DNA of 48,007 nt from Geminocystis sp. NIES-3709 (GCF_001548115.1 NZ_AP014825.1:1-48007); one strand, 5' to 3'; positions 17,194 to 26,659 are shown, counted from the first letter of the stretch. Notes: generated by a model from the letters alone, not told the origin. Translations and numbers: made by a program.

Positions 17194-17575
17194 TACTTCT
17201 GTTTGGATTAATATTTTTCGAGATAAAACAGGAATTAAAAGAAAACAATTAGAAAATATTATTCGAGATAATCCCTTCTTTTTAAGTCATTTTACACAAA
17301 TGGAATTATTACAAGGTGCAAAAAATGAAAAAGAATGGCAACTATTAGAAACTTATTTATATGATCAAGATTATCTAATGGAAAATGATCTTATTTTTGT
17401 TAATTCCGCTCGTATTTTTTATGATTTAAGGCGTAAGGGTTTAACTGTTAGAAGTAGCATTGATTGTTGTATTGCTCAATTAGCTCTTACTTATGATTTA
17501 ATTTTACTTCATAATGACAAAGATTTTGAGATTATTAAAAAAGTGAGAAATTTACAAACTATTACTTTTTCTTGA
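17180..17575 (+). CDS. vapC: VapC PIN-domain toxin
   Basis: The 131-residue PIN ribonuclease has the conserved acidic residues: Asp in YLIDTSVWIN, Glu in QMELLQG, and Asp in SSIDCCIAQLA and LLHNDKDF. It should cleave tRNA or rRNA unless bound by VapB. It overlaps vapB and ends 2 bp before the second copy of a 52-bp repeat from the desulfurase gene, which marks the edge of an inserted cassette. Confidence 0.92.
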   Translation: MYLIDTSVWINIFRDKTGIKRKQLENIIRDNPFFLSHFTQMELLQGAKNEKEWQLLETYLYDQDYLMENDLIFVNSARIFYDLRRKGLTVRSSIDCCIAQLALTYDLILLHNDKDFEIIKKVRNLQTITFS

Positions 17576-17577
17576 AA

Positions 17578-17629
17578 GCGATCGACGGGGGTAGTAGCGT
17601 GATAATCAAGATAGATAAGATTAGACATT
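17578..17629. repeat. 52-bp direct repeat, copy 2 (orphan desulfurase 5' end)
   Basis: This duplicate of the desulfurase start region lies immediately after vapC, with one mismatch from 16866-16917. No desulfurase coding sequence is attached to it, so it is the scar of a duplication or insertion event. Confidence 0.9.
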
Positions 17630-17665
17630 AATTGATCAAATAAATATTATTATGTTTTATACATT

Positions 17666-18271
17666 ATGACAAAAACAAAAATAGGTAAATATTTGACATT
17701 AGAAGAATTTTGTATGTGTAGTAATACATATAAATTATTTACTAAGGAAATAAATCCGTTTCCACAAGAAAAAGACAGTATTCAGGCAATCAAAGACTTA
17801 AATAAATATATTATCGATCCTATTATTGATAATTTTGGTTTTGAACAATTTAAACTTACCTATGGGTTTTGTTCTGTTGAGTTAAAAAAATATTTGAAGA
17901 AAAAAGATCCAAAAACTGGTAAACAATATGGAAGAATAGCACCAGAATTAGATCAACATATGTGTTATGAAAAAAACCAGAAAGGAAATTTATTTTGTAA
18001 AAGACTTGGCGCTGCTTGTGATTTTAAAATTACCAATATAAACACTAATCTAGTCATTGAGTGGATATACAAAGAACAACTTCCATTTGATAGGATGTAT
18101 TTTTATGGAAAAAATCGACCAATACACATTAGTTATGGCTCAGATAATAGTCGTGATTTTTGGATGTTTGATATTACGGAAAATGACAATATAATACCTC
18201 ATAAAATTTCTTTAATTGAATTTATCAATAATTACTGTGGGGAGGACAAGGGTGCTGAAAACATTGGATGA
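17666..18271 (+). CDS. M15-like (D-Ala-D-Ala carboxypeptidase fold) metallopeptidase-like protein
   Basis: The 201-residue protein shows the order of motifs seen in M15-type peptidases. There is a YLTLEEF start, a TYGFCS segment, then H98 (DQHMC), D119 (GAACDF) and H154 (RPIHISYG), which would be the zinc ligands. It has no signal peptide or membrane segment, so it should act in the cytoplasm, unusual for a cell-wall peptidase fold. It sits between VapBC and the PLD gene inside the phosphorothioation island. It could be an immunity-associated protease or a nonenzymatic derivative. The fold call is a motif-level inference. Confidence 0.55.
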   Translation: MTKTKIGKYLTLEEFCMCSNTYKLFTKEINPFPQEKDSIQAIKDLNKYIIDPIIDNFGFEQFKLTYGFCSVELKKYLKKKDPKTGKQYGRIAPELDQHMCYEKNQKGNLFCKRLGAACDFKITNINTNLVIEWIYKEQLPFDRMYFYGKNRPIHISYGSDNSRDFWMFDITENDNIIPHKISLIEFINNYCGEDKGAENIG

Positions 18272-18423
18272 TAAAGTGATTTTAGGGTTAAAATTATAGC
18301 AAAATAAGATATTCTGGATGACAAGATAATTTATGTATAAAAAACTTTAACTTATGAATATTTATCAACAACATTTGAAAAATCAATTTAGCATGAAATA
18401 CTTTTTTAGTAATAAAAATAATC

Positions 18424-19356
18424 TTACTGATACTTATAAAATATTTCTGAATAATTAGGTACAGATAAACCATAACGTGAAGGTAAAAAATAAAGAAACC
18501 AACGCATTAAAGTTTGCCATTGTATCTTTATATTAATATAATCAATTTCTTCCCCCTTAATTTTGTTTAAATAATCACAAACTTCTCCAAATCTACGAGG
18601 AATTGTGATAAAATCATCTATTTCTTGAATTATAGGTTTTTCTAATAATTGAATACCAATATAAAGATTAAATAATGTTTTACTAAGACTTTTTGGAAGC
18701 TCAAAAACAGATAAGTCTATAATGGCATTTTGACAAGCAATATTAGTTAATCTATCATATTCATTCGTATAAGCAAAATACAAATCTTCTGGATTTCTTA
18801 AAGTCGGTAGCCAATTTTTAATTATGTTTTGATCGGTATTTTTATTTAAACCAAACATATTATTACTATCTAATTTTAAAGATAATAATTCTTTTTGTTC
18901 GACGATCGCACTTTGATATAAATTAAATAATACTTGATCTACTTTGATACAATTATTAAATAATTGATGCTCAAAATTTTTTAACTCATCATCATCAGAA
19001 TTAACACTAATCATTAATTCAAAATTAGGTTTTTTTGACCAATTTAGCGCATTTGCCGTTAAATTTGCTGAACCGATTAAACATTGTTTATCTACTCGGT
19101 AATATTTAGCGTGTAAATTATTTCTTAACCATAAACTAGCGTAGGGAAAAGATTTAATAATTTCCCAAATTTCTATATCGCTAACTCCCATTAAAATTTC
19201 TTCAATACGCCAACGAGTTACACAGGTTATTTTTATTTCAGGATTAGTTAATTTTAAAAGTTCTTTGAATATTGAATTTTTTATAAAAGGAGCGACTAAA
19301 ATAATTTCATTTTCCGCTTTTTCGCATAAATTTTTAAGTTGATTACCAAAATTCAT
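18424..19356 (-). CDS. phospholipase D-family nuclease
   Basis: It contains one clear HKD motif (HAKYYRVD followed by LIGSANLT), the signature of PLD-superfamily nucleases such as Nuc and several restriction enzymes. Such enzymes usually dimerise to form the active site. The remaining ~190 residues are helical and unassigned, and may bind DNA or partners. I chose ATG 19356 (MNFGNQLKNL); the 18 extra residues from 19410 derive from a repeat-like intergenic sequence. It lies downstream of the GHKL ATPase gene on the same strand, so it could be the nuclease arm of that system. Confidence 0.82.
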   Translation of the reverse strand: MNFGNQLKNLCEKAENEIILVAPFIKNSIFKELLKLTNPEIKITCVTRWRIEEILMGVSDIEIWEIIKSFPYASLWLRNNLHAKYYRVDKQCLIGSANLTANALNWSKKPNFELMISVNSDDDELKNFEHQLFNNCIKVDQVLFNLYQSAIVEQKELLSLKLDSNNMFGLNKNTDQNIIKNWLPTLRNPEDLYFAYTNEYDRLTNIACQNAIIDLSVFELPKSLSKTLFNLYIGIQLLEKPIIQEIDDFITIPRRFGEVCDYLNKIKGEEIDYINIKIQWQTLMRWFLYFLPSRYGLSVPNYSEIFYKYQ

Positions 19357-19422
19357 TATTGAGAGATAAAAAAGATAATTTAAACATTTTATTCTTGTAG
19401 GGCGAGGCACACCTCACCGATG

Positions 19423-19512
19423 TAAGCTAAGACGCACCTAGTTTGCAATTCAGAACCTCTTACAGCAAGGGATTTAGACCTAAAAAAGGAAGATTAAATG
19501 AGTCTTAGCTTA
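19423..19512. repeat. inverted repeat in the GHKL-PLD gap
   Basis: TAAGCTAAGAC at 19423-19433 is exactly complementary to GTCTTAGCTTA at 19502-19512, with 68 bp between. The interior has no gene. It may be a small mobile-element remnant or a long-stem transcript structure ending the operon. Confidence 0.4.
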
Positions 19513-19515
19513 TCA

Positions 19516-21339
19516 TCACTCTTCGTTTTCCAAGAATCTTCTAGCAAGTCTTCCCCAATCAATACGGGCATCTTGGGCGTTTTGTTTGCGTATTCCTTCG
19601 GGTTGCTCATCTTCATATCTTGCCCATGCCATCAAGAGCAATTTAAGAGCCTTTAAAGAATTACCTAAACGAGTGCGTAAGATGTCTATATCCGCATCCT
19701 CAATATTATCCTCTAAAACTTCCACTAGATTTTTATAGGCGGGATGTTTGGTGTTAAGCTCGACAATAATTGCCCCTCCTTTGGGTTTGACGGAGAAAAA
19801 TGCAGGAGTATCCAAGGCAATTTCCGCAAAGATGTATTTTAAACCCTCATCAACGGTGGTAGCGGCGAGTAATTCGGCTTGACTAGCGGTGATTCCGTCT
19901 TCGATTAATGTTGTTTGAATGGCTTGTTTTCTCTCCTCTTTGGGTAGTTGTTCATCTCGATCGCTTTCTCCTTGATAACCGTTACTTTGTCTTTCTCTGG
20001 TGATAAAAGTTGCGGTTTTTTGAGGTTTATAATTCTCATGACGCTTATAAGAATTGCGATCGCCTTTCGTTTGTGCTTTAAGAGAGGCTCTAATAATACT
20101 CAATGTTGAGTTAATTTTTTCAGCTATATCTAATAATGGTAACTTGGGATCTTCATCTTCTTTTAATTCCTCTTTTAATTGAGCAACGGTTTTACCATTT
20201 TCTAATAAAGATTCTATGTCAAGGGCTAAAACTTCGCAAAAATTACGGGCAGATTGTTTATTATTAGTCACCCCAAAAAGATCATCAAGGGCTGGAGGAA
20301 ACTCTACTTCTACTCCCCACCATCTTTCAGTAGGTTCATAGCTATTAACTAAAGTTTGATCTAGTTCTAATTCTCGCCCTGCACGAACTACAGAAATTCC
20401 CAGATTTTTTTGAGCGTGTTTACCGTGAGGTAATGCCCCCGGTTGCTGACCATTTTCACTTTTTCTCGCTTCTTCTTTGGCATAAGCAAAACGAACTTTA
20501 ACTTCATGATCTTTTCCTTCAAAATTAAAAAGAAAGGTTGTTTCCTTATTGTTGTCTCCGTCCCATAGTTTAAACATGGGTTTATTATCAAAGGGAGGAG
20601 GACAAGATGTTTTACTCATTAAATAAAGGGGATCATTAGGTAAGGCATATCGTTCTAAAATTTGCTCATAAGTGTCTAAATCAAAGGCATACATCCTTAT
20701 CTTGACTTGATCATTATCCAAAAATTTGCGATACATTCTGCCGATGAGTAATTCGGAATGATCGATGATGGTTTTACCCGTGCGCCACATACAGCGATCG
20801 ATTTTTGACCACACTACCAATGTGCCACTTTGTCCAAAACCTTGCCCTACTTTTAACCATGTATGAGGTACAGATTTCGGAATCGGTTGGGGTACTTCGT
20901 TTAACTGACGAGTTTTAATTTCATCGAGATCAAGGTAAGTATAAAGGGTATTTTCTATTCCATTTTGCCATGACCAAACATCAACTCTCTTACACTGAGA
21001 AACCGATGATGAGGGTAAACCCATACCAAAACGCCCGATGCCTGTATGTTGATCTTTTTCTAGGTGAGTGCCGTTACCGAATTGCAGGGCTAGGCGTAAA
21101 ACGATCGCATCCATGCCACAACCATTATCTAAAACGGCGATTTGTTCGATATGAGAGCTTTTTCGGGATGTTAATTGTTTCATCCTTTGCCCACAGAGTA
21201 ATTCCACTTGCGATGCCCCTGCTTGAATGGCATTATCCATCAACTCAGCGATGGCATAGGCGGCATTTTTGTACCCGTTATCGCGCATGGCTTGAACAGC
21301 TAAATGTGCTGGAACTATATCATGGGGATTATTATTCAT
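19516..21339 (-). CDS. GHKL (HSP90/MutL/MORC-like) ATPase
   Basis: The ~607-residue protein carries the Bergerat ATP-binding fold: N-box AIAELMDNAIQAG near residue 30, DxGxG-type VLDNGCGMD near 65, and GIGRFGMGLPSSS near 95. Members of the MutL/MORC-like group clamp DNA and occur in predicted restriction systems. I chose ATG 21339 (MNNNPHDIVPAHLAVQAM); it overlaps the helicase stop by a few bases, indicating coupled translation. The C-terminal ~200 residues are charged and unassigned. The operon order GIY-YIG-like, DGQHR, helicase, GHKL suggests a DNA-scanning and restriction machine. The ATPase fold is certain; the role is inferred. Confidence 0.88.
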   Translation of the reverse strand: MNNNPHDIVPAHLAVQAMRDNGYKNAAYAIAELMDNAIQAGASQVELLCGQRMKQLTSRKSSHIEQIAVLDNGCGMDAIVLRLALQFGNGTHLEKDQHTGIGRFGMGLPSSSVSQCKRVDVWSWQNGIENTLYTYLDLDEIKTRQLNEVPQPIPKSVPHTWLKVGQGFGQSGTLVVWSKIDRCMWRTGKTIIDHSELLIGRMYRKFLDNDQVKIRMYAFDLDTYEQILERYALPNDPLYLMSKTSCPPPFDNKPMFKLWDGDNNKETTFLFNFEGKDHEVKVRFAYAKEEARKSENGQQPGALPHGKHAQKNLGISVVRAGRELELDQTLVNSYEPTERWWGVEVEFPPALDDLFGVTNNKQSARNFCEVLALDIESLLENGKTVAQLKEELKEDEDPKLPLLDIAEKINSTLSIIRASLKAQTKGDRNSYKRHENYKPQKTATFITRERQSNGYQGESDRDEQLPKEERKQAIQTTLIEDGITASQAELLAATTVDEGLKYIFAEIALDTPAFFSVKPKGGAIIVELNTKHPAYKNLVEVLEDNIEDADIDILRTRLGNSLKALKLLLMAWARYEDEQPEGIRKQNAQDARIDWGRLARRFLENEE

Positions 21340-22954
21340 GGTTTTTCCTCCAAACGTCTTCCCAATTGTTAAAAGCATCTGAAACAGACCCAAAACCGGG
21401 CATTTCACTATCGACTACTGTGATAATTTCGGCGGTAGCGTTGCCTCCTGCTTTGAGTCCTCTAATGGCTCGTCCGACCATTTGGCTATATAGTACAAGG
21501 GATTTGGTGGGACGGGCAATGACGGCGGCACTGGTTTTTGGTGCATCGAATCCAGTGGTTAATACGCCATAGTTACATAAGACTTTTGGTTCGGGGCTAC
21601 TATCTTTGAAGCTGTTGATAATTGCCTCTCTTTCTGCTTTGGGGGTTGTACCTGTAAGGGCGATCGCATTCCATCCTCTTAGTCGTAAAACAGAGGTGAG
21701 AATTTGAGCATGGTTAACGGAAATAGCAAAAACAATAATACGCTTGTGTCTTTGGGTTAAGGTTTCTAATTCGAGAATAATGCGGAGGTTGCGTTGCTCG
21801 TCTTCTTCTAATCGATGGAGAATATAGGGGGGGATGTCTAATTCTTCGTTAATGCGTTTGATGTCTTTTTGGGTCAATTTTAAGCCACTATCATAAAAGA
21901 GAGGGCGATAAATGGCTTTAGCTAAGTATTCTTGTTCTACGAGATAATCAACGGGGTTATCATAGCCTTCTATTTCAAGGGTTACTTTTTGTTGAGCGAA
22001 AAAATTAGCTAGTTGAGCGTCTTTATCTATGTCTGCCCATGTGCGTCCGGGGGTGGCTGTTAACCCTAGTAAGGCTTTTTTTTCGTAGGGAATGACGAGG
22101 CTATCTAATACTAATTTGTAGGTAGGGGCGATCGCCTGATGGGCTTCATCGATAATTACTAGGGATGTACGCACTCCTAATTGATTAATAAAACGGATAC
22201 TTTTTTGTAGGGCGTTATAAACTTTGCTCAATCCTGCCACCACAAAACCATCTTTTATATCTTCTATGGCTAAATCATGGCTACCCCAGAAGCGATAAAC
22301 AGTTAAGGTGCGATCGCCAAAATAGCCCCAAGCCTTCTCAAACTCATTTACAGCCTGTTCGCATAATTCTTCACTATAAGCCAACCAAACCACCAAAGTC
22401 AGTTCATTATTCCGTAGATGATCAGCGATAATATTCATCGCTGTACGGGTTTTTCCAGCCCCTGTCGGCATATGTAAAAGCCCACGATAGGGAGAATTAT
22501 ATAAATATTTTTTAACCCGATTAGCGGCGTTTCTTTGGTGTTTAAATAAAGGATATTGAGGAATAATTTCAAGAAAAGAGGGTTTTTCTACAGTGATATT
22601 TGTTTGACGATAAACAGGAATTTCAAACAAGTTAAATAAATATTTTTCTGCTTCTGAATTCTGTTTAATGGTAACTTTTTTCAGTCTTTTATATACATCT
22701 TTATCAGGGGGTGCATTCCAAACAGTGGCTAAAATTTTAGCTTGTTCAGAAGTCAGTAATTCTAAGATTAAATCACGATGATATTTTGATCTTAATAATT
22801 CTTCTTTTGTCTTTAAAGTTAATAAAGCCGTTATTAATTGCTCCTTATCTATCCCATATTTATCTAACAGTTTTAAGATATTAAAGATGGGCATACCTAG
22901 TAAATTACTAAGTATTTTTTCATCTGCATTGAGTAATAAAGTTTCTAATTTCAA
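21332..22954 (-). CDS. SF2 DEAH-type helicase
   Basis: The 540-residue SF2 translocase shows Walker A MPTGAGKTRT, motif II IIDEAHQAI, motif III GLTATPGR and motif VI QMVGRAIRG, similar to restriction-type and XPB-like helicases. The ~120 residues before the motor are helical. It begins 21 bp after the DGQHR gene and its stop overlaps the start of the GHKL ATPase gene, so the three are one transcription unit. It likely supplies ATP-driven translocation for the putative restriction complex. Confidence 0.92.
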   Translation of the reverse strand: MKLETLLLNADEKILSNLLGMPIFNILKLLDKYGIDKEQLITALLTLKTKEELLRSKYHRDLILELLTSEQAKILATVWNAPPDKDVYKRLKKVTIKQNSEAEKYLFNLFEIPVYRQTNITVEKPSFLEIIPQYPLFKHQRNAANRVKKYLYNSPYRGLLHMPTGAGKTRTAMNIIADHLRNNELTLVVWLAYSEELCEQAVNEFEKAWGYFGDRTLTVYRFWGSHDLAIEDIKDGFVVAGLSKVYNALQKSIRFINQLGVRTSLVIIDEAHQAIAPTYKLVLDSLVIPYEKKALLGLTATPGRTWADIDKDAQLANFFAQQKVTLEIEGYDNPVDYLVEQEYLAKAIYRPLFYDSGLKLTQKDIKRINEELDIPPYILHRLEEDEQRNLRIILELETLTQRHKRIIVFAISVNHAQILTSVLRLRGWNAIALTGTTPKAEREAIINSFKDSSPEPKVLCNYGVLTTGFDAPKTSAAVIARPTKSLVLYSQMVGRAIRGLKAGGNATAEIITVVDSEMPGFGSVSDAFNNWEDVWRKNHE

Positions 22955-22975
22955 TTTTCCCTCAATTGTTGTTCG

Positions 22976-25312
22976 TTATTCTACAGATTCAGAATTGACA
23001 TTTTCTAGAGATGATTGTTTAGAAATACGGTCGATAATTTTATCAGCTTCAGTAAACTTGCCTAAACTTGCTGAAATATTTTCTCGGCACTTATCTCTAA
23101 TTGATGTTTCTGTTTGATTTCTTTTCTGCTGTTCTTGTTCATTGATTTCCTCGTCTGATTTACCTTCACCCTTGAGTCCAGCTTTGAGTAATAAAATTTC
23201 TTGATTAAATTCCTTAGAATTTAGTGCTGAATCAACAGCTTTTTTAATATAACCATCTCGTAAATTCAGCAAACTATTTACCAATTCTGGTAATAATTCT
23301 CTGTATTTTTGGGATAAAGATGAGTTATCTGGATTATTTAAAAATGTTAAAAGTGCTTCAGAACTATATTTGCTGTGAACTATTTCTAAAATGGCGTACC
23401 GGAAGAAAATCCATTGAGTTTCATTAAGTTCCTTAACACTTTGGGCTAAAAGTCCTCTTAAACCTAATTCATTAGGATCAAATACCTTTGTCCTAGATTC
23501 TTTAACAAAACCTGTTAAGGTTCGATGCTCAGTATTAGAATCACTGGAAAAATACTGATTAAGAGCATTAAGATATAAATTGTTAATAAATTTCACAATG
23601 TTTAATCTATCTTCATACTTACTATCAGGCTGCATAAAGATTTCAACAACGGAATGAACAGCCATTAAATAGCCAAGTTGAAAGGCTTGGGTAGAGATAG
23701 TATCATAAATCCATTTTGAACGATTTAGTAACTCTTTTTGATCCTCTATATTATCTTCTGACGTGAAAAATCTACTATAGTCAATATTAAAGAGTTTAGC
23801 AGCTCTTCTTTTTTTGATGTCTTCTTCATAACGATTAACTTGAGTAGAGGTTGCTTGAGCATCATTTAATTGATTAATAATATAATCCCCTATACTTTTT
23901 CCTTCGTCTTCTAAACTATCTTTTCTGTCTTTTAATCGCTTAATATGATCTTCAAAGACAGTTCTTACTCCACTTCCTTCAAAAAGTAAACTGTAGCATT
24001 TTGCTTGAATAGGATCACCTCTTAAAGCCGGATCTTGTAAACGAGTGCGTAAGGCTCTCATTTCACTATTATGAACAGCGAAAGGATGAAACTTATCAAA
24101 GAGAGATAGTATTACTTCATCAGTTATTTCTGCTAAATATTTAACAGCTTGTTGAACTTCATCAGGGGGATGATATTTTCCAGAACGGCGAGAAAGAGAT
24201 GACCATTTTTGTAAAGAAGTTCCGATTAAAATTGCAGTTGGACGTTCTGTATTTACAACTCTTCTCCCATCAGTAATAATATCTTGTAACTGTTCTAGCT
24301 TAAAAGCATCAGGATTAGCAAAAGCAACAGCAGCGTGCATTTTATATAAAGCTACTGCCGTACTATATTCAAGTTGACCTGCAACTACTTCTGATTTACG
24401 ATTTTGTGCTTCAGAAATGGAGTCACCAAAAGCAAAGGAATAAATACGAGCTAGGGAGGCAGTATCTTCTCCACGACCTTTGAGTTTGGATAAAGTTTCT
24501 CGCATCATTCTTGCTGCAAAATCTTCATCATCTAATAGTAATTCTCTGGATTGACTAACTCGTTTAGCGGTTTTATTAACTACTAAAAATATTTCCCGAC
24601 AAACACTTTTAAGGTCAATTCCTCGATCTTTATATTCTTGATTACCTTCATGGAGGTCAGGAAAAAAGACAATACAAATCGGTAATTCAATATTCTTGAC
24701 TTGATTTTCTGTTAAAGAAAGATGATTGTAATAAGTAGCATAACGATTACCTGCCCAACTATCATTAATTTGGCGATGTAATGCTAAAAGAGCCATTGCT
24801 CGATGTTGTCCATCAACTATAATAAATGCTGTTTTTTGGCGATTATATTTGATTAAACCAAGAGGACTAACTTCGCCTTGAATCACTGCTTTTTCAAAGT
24901 CAAATAAATTGCCAAAGCTGATTGAAGTATCATTTTGATTTTCAGGAATGGGATAGTAAGATAATATTCCCGATCTTTCTGGTTTATTGGGAACTAAAAC
25001 TGCGAGAATGGGGGGAAAAAATCTGGCAAACGCACCACTTTCTCCTAATAGGTAGGGAATTAGATCATGTGCTACACGAGAATCGTCTAAATCTCTTTGT
25101 AGGAGTTCATCAAAGGTTAATTCTTCGATGTTAAATATCTCTCGCCAAGGAACCATTTGAGAAGCAAGAGAATTTTCCCAACTTCCTTCTGAACCAGGCT
25201 TCATTTTTGTGAGTAAAAATTGAGCGCGAACACGATTACCGTCAGAACCTATTGCAAATTCCCCATAAGTTCCGTAAATTGGATCTTTTTGAACACCAAA
25301 ACTAAATGACAT
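22976..25312 (-). CDS. large DGQHR-domain protein (DndB/ParB-like fold)
   Basis: The ~778-residue protein contains IIVDGQHRAMALLAL near residue 165, the motif of the DGQHR family to which the phosphorothioation regulator DndB belongs. SspE, a phosphorothioate sensor, has a related DGQQR motif. The protein is roughly twice the usual DndB length, and its C-terminal 400 residues are helical with no recognised motif. ATG 25312 is preferred, 2 bp after the GIY-YIG-like stop; an in-frame start at 25330 overlaps that gene. In this operon it is a plausible reader of DNA sulfur marks. The motif is certain, the role is inferred. Confidence 0.82.
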   Translation of the reverse strand: MSFSFGVQKDPIYGTYGEFAIGSDGNRVRAQFLLTKMKPGSEGSWENSLASQMVPWREIFNIEELTFDELLQRDLDDSRVAHDLIPYLLGESGAFARFFPPILAVLVPNKPERSGILSYYPIPENQNDTSISFGNLFDFEKAVIQGEVSPLGLIKYNRQKTAFIIVDGQHRAMALLALHRQINDSWAGNRYATYYNHLSLTENQVKNIELPICIVFFPDLHEGNQEYKDRGIDLKSVCREIFLVVNKTAKRVSQSRELLLDDEDFAARMMRETLSKLKGRGEDTASLARIYSFAFGDSISEAQNRKSEVVAGQLEYSTAVALYKMHAAVAFANPDAFKLEQLQDIITDGRRVVNTERPTAILIGTSLQKWSSLSRRSGKYHPPDEVQQAVKYLAEITDEVILSLFDKFHPFAVHNSEMRALRTRLQDPALRGDPIQAKCYSLLFEGSGVRTVFEDHIKRLKDRKDSLEDEGKSIGDYIINQLNDAQATSTQVNRYEEDIKKRRAAKLFNIDYSRFFTSEDNIEDQKELLNRSKWIYDTISTQAFQLGYLMAVHSVVEIFMQPDSKYEDRLNIVKFINNLYLNALNQYFSSDSNTEHRTLTGFVKESRTKVFDPNELGLRGLLAQSVKELNETQWIFFRYAILEIVHSKYSSEALLTFLNNPDNSSLSQKYRELLPELVNSLLNLRDGYIKKAVDSALNSKEFNQEILLLKAGLKGEGKSDEEINEQEQQKRNQTETSIRDKCRENISASLGKFTEADKIIDRISKQSSLENVNSESVE

Positions 25313-25314
25313 AA

Positions 25315-26001
25315 TTAACGTCTCCCACAAATTGGATCTGCTATGATTTGTAATAATTTTTCTAAAGTACGTCTATATTTTTGTTCTGATTGCATATCTT
25401 CATCATCAGTACCAATTTCTTGAGGAAGATTATCAGTGGGAAAGATATGTACCATTAAATCTCTTGGAGCTATATTTCTAACCCTAGCTTCTAAAGCAAA
25501 AGAATGGGATAAATTAAGCTCTGTCATAACTATCTGCACATTTACTTCAGGATGTAAAGTTAAGTATTTACTAATACGAGAATTATCATCCCACATTTCT
25601 ACCAATGATAAATAATGTTGCTGGTAAACTCTTGTATAAAAATTTTTAGCTATACCTATATAAATAGGTCTTGTAAAGAATTGAACAGCTTCTGATTTGA
25701 AAAAGTGAGTAATAAAATTTTCTCCATATTGAATTGCTTCAGAAAATATCTCAGCTAAAGATTGATTGTTTGAACCGTAAAATATATTTAACGGTGACTC
25801 GGAAATCAACTTAACTCCATAGCGCATATTAATTTGAGTTTTAATTTCTTGTTGATTATCCAAAAAAGACGTTAAAGTTTTAGTCAAATCATTAGCATTT
25901 TCTAGCAATAAAGGCTTGTAATACCAGGCATATAAACCAGAAATCTGTGGGATTCTAGCAATTTGCATTCCACCCTGAAATTGCCGTTGTTCATTTTTCA
26001 T
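25315..26001 (-). CDS. GIY-YIG-like nuclease domain protein
   Basis: The 228-residue protein has a split GIY-YIG pattern: GLYAWYY at residues 22-28 and PIYIG at 112-116, then N120, R124 (candidate catalytic Arg) and a downstream Glu near 172. The ~85 residues between the two halves are longer than in compact GIY-YIG nucleases. It is the first gene of the four-gene operon, 2 bp before the DGQHR gene, and could provide strand cleavage. Its upstream border is a copied fragment of the SspD-like gene end, so its promoter may have changed when the YefM-YoeB cassette arrived. Confidence 0.6.
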   Translation of the reverse strand: MKNEQRQFQGGMQIARIPQISGLYAWYYKPLLLENANDLTKTLTSFLDNQQEIKTQINMRYGVKLISESPLNIFYGSNNQSLAEIFSEAIQYGENFITHFFKSEAVQFFTRPIYIGIAKNFYTRVYQQHYLSLVEMWDDNSRISKYLTLHPEVNVQIVMTELNLSHSFALEARVRNIAPRDLMVHIFPTDNLPQEIGTDDEDMQSEQKYRRTLEKLLQIIADPICGRR

Positions 26002-26019
26002 TTTAAAATATACTTATAA

Positions 26020-26095
26020 ATTACAAACTAAACAAGGTAAAGTTGAATCTTCATCATCTAATACAGACTCTAAAGCCTCAACTAAAAGGTAATTA
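26020..26095. repeat. orphan copy of the SspD-like gene 3' end
   Basis: This ~75-bp stretch matches 26690-26765 in the same orientation with roughly 85-90% identity by eye. It encodes the CLVCNL terminus again on the minus strand. The two copies bracket the YefM-YoeB genes. It lies between the GIY-YIG-like start and the toxin stop. Confidence 0.85.
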
Positions 26096-26139
26096 GATAC
26101 TTTTTTGTTGTAAGATTACACTAACTGCTATTGATACTT

Positions 26140-26406
26140 TTATTCATAATGTGTCCACATCCTAATAATTTTGATGGTTTTTTTTTCTTCAAATACCTGA
26201 TAAACTAAACGATGTTGAATATTAATTTTTCTGGAATAATAACCTTTTAAATCTCCTGTTAATTTTTCATAAGGGGGATAAGATTCATAGGGATTTTGTT
26301 GAATAATATCTAAGAGTTTATTCACTTGTTTTCCTAAACCACAAGAAGCTATTTTTCTAGCATCTTTTACCCCTTGTTTAGTAAAAACTAATTGCCATTT
26401 ATCCAT
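26140..26406 (-). CDS. yoeB: YoeB/Txe-type RelE-family toxin
   Basis: The 88-residue toxin begins MDKWQLVFTKQGVKDARKI and ends with IQHRLVYQVFEEKKTIKIIRMWTHYE, the conserved C-terminal core with catalytic Arg, His and Tyr residues of YoeB. These enzymes cut mRNA at the ribosomal A site. It overlaps the antitoxin gene upstream by 8 bp. With its partner it forms a cassette inserted between the SspD-like gene and the GIY-YIG-like operon. Confidence 0.92.
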   Translation of the reverse strand: MDKWQLVFTKQGVKDARKIASCGLGKQVNKLLDIIQQNPYESYPPYEKLTGDLKGYYSRKINIQHRLVYQVFEEKKTIKIIRMWTHYE

Positions 26407-26659
26407 TTAAAATATCTCTGATACTAGATTCTTCTATACATTCCGATAACGGTGTTTTTCCTCCTTTTTTTATTGATTCAATCATGTTAGGAATTGAGCT
26501 TAAATAAAGAGTTTCCTGTATAGCATTCCATTCTGATTCGGAAATTAATACAGCGTTTCCTGTCTCTCCTTTTAGCAAAATTGGTTGATTTTTTTCTATG
26601 GCTTGATTAAGGAATTTTTCGATTTTATTGTTATCTTGATTAACTAATATTGTTTCCAT
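26399..26659 (-). CDS. yefM: YefM/Phd-type antitoxin
   Basis: The 86-residue Phd/YefM protein has the typical N-terminal DNA-binding fold (NQAIEKNQPILLKGETGNAVLISESEW) and an acidic C-terminal tail that should bind the toxin. It overlaps yoeB by 8 bp. Autorepression from the 31-bp gap downstream of the SspD-like gene is likely, but read-through from that gene is also possible. Confidence 0.92.
   Translation of the reverse strand: METILVNQDNNKIEKFLNQAIEKNQPILLKGETGNAVLISESEWNAIQETLYLSSIPNMIESIKKGGKTPLSECIEESSIRDILNG

Noticed and set aside
22976-25312. Canonical DndB in a DndABCDE cluster
   Set aside because: The protein is about twice DndB length, and no DndD or DndE gene is visible; DUF4007 and a large ATPase point to an Ssp-like set.
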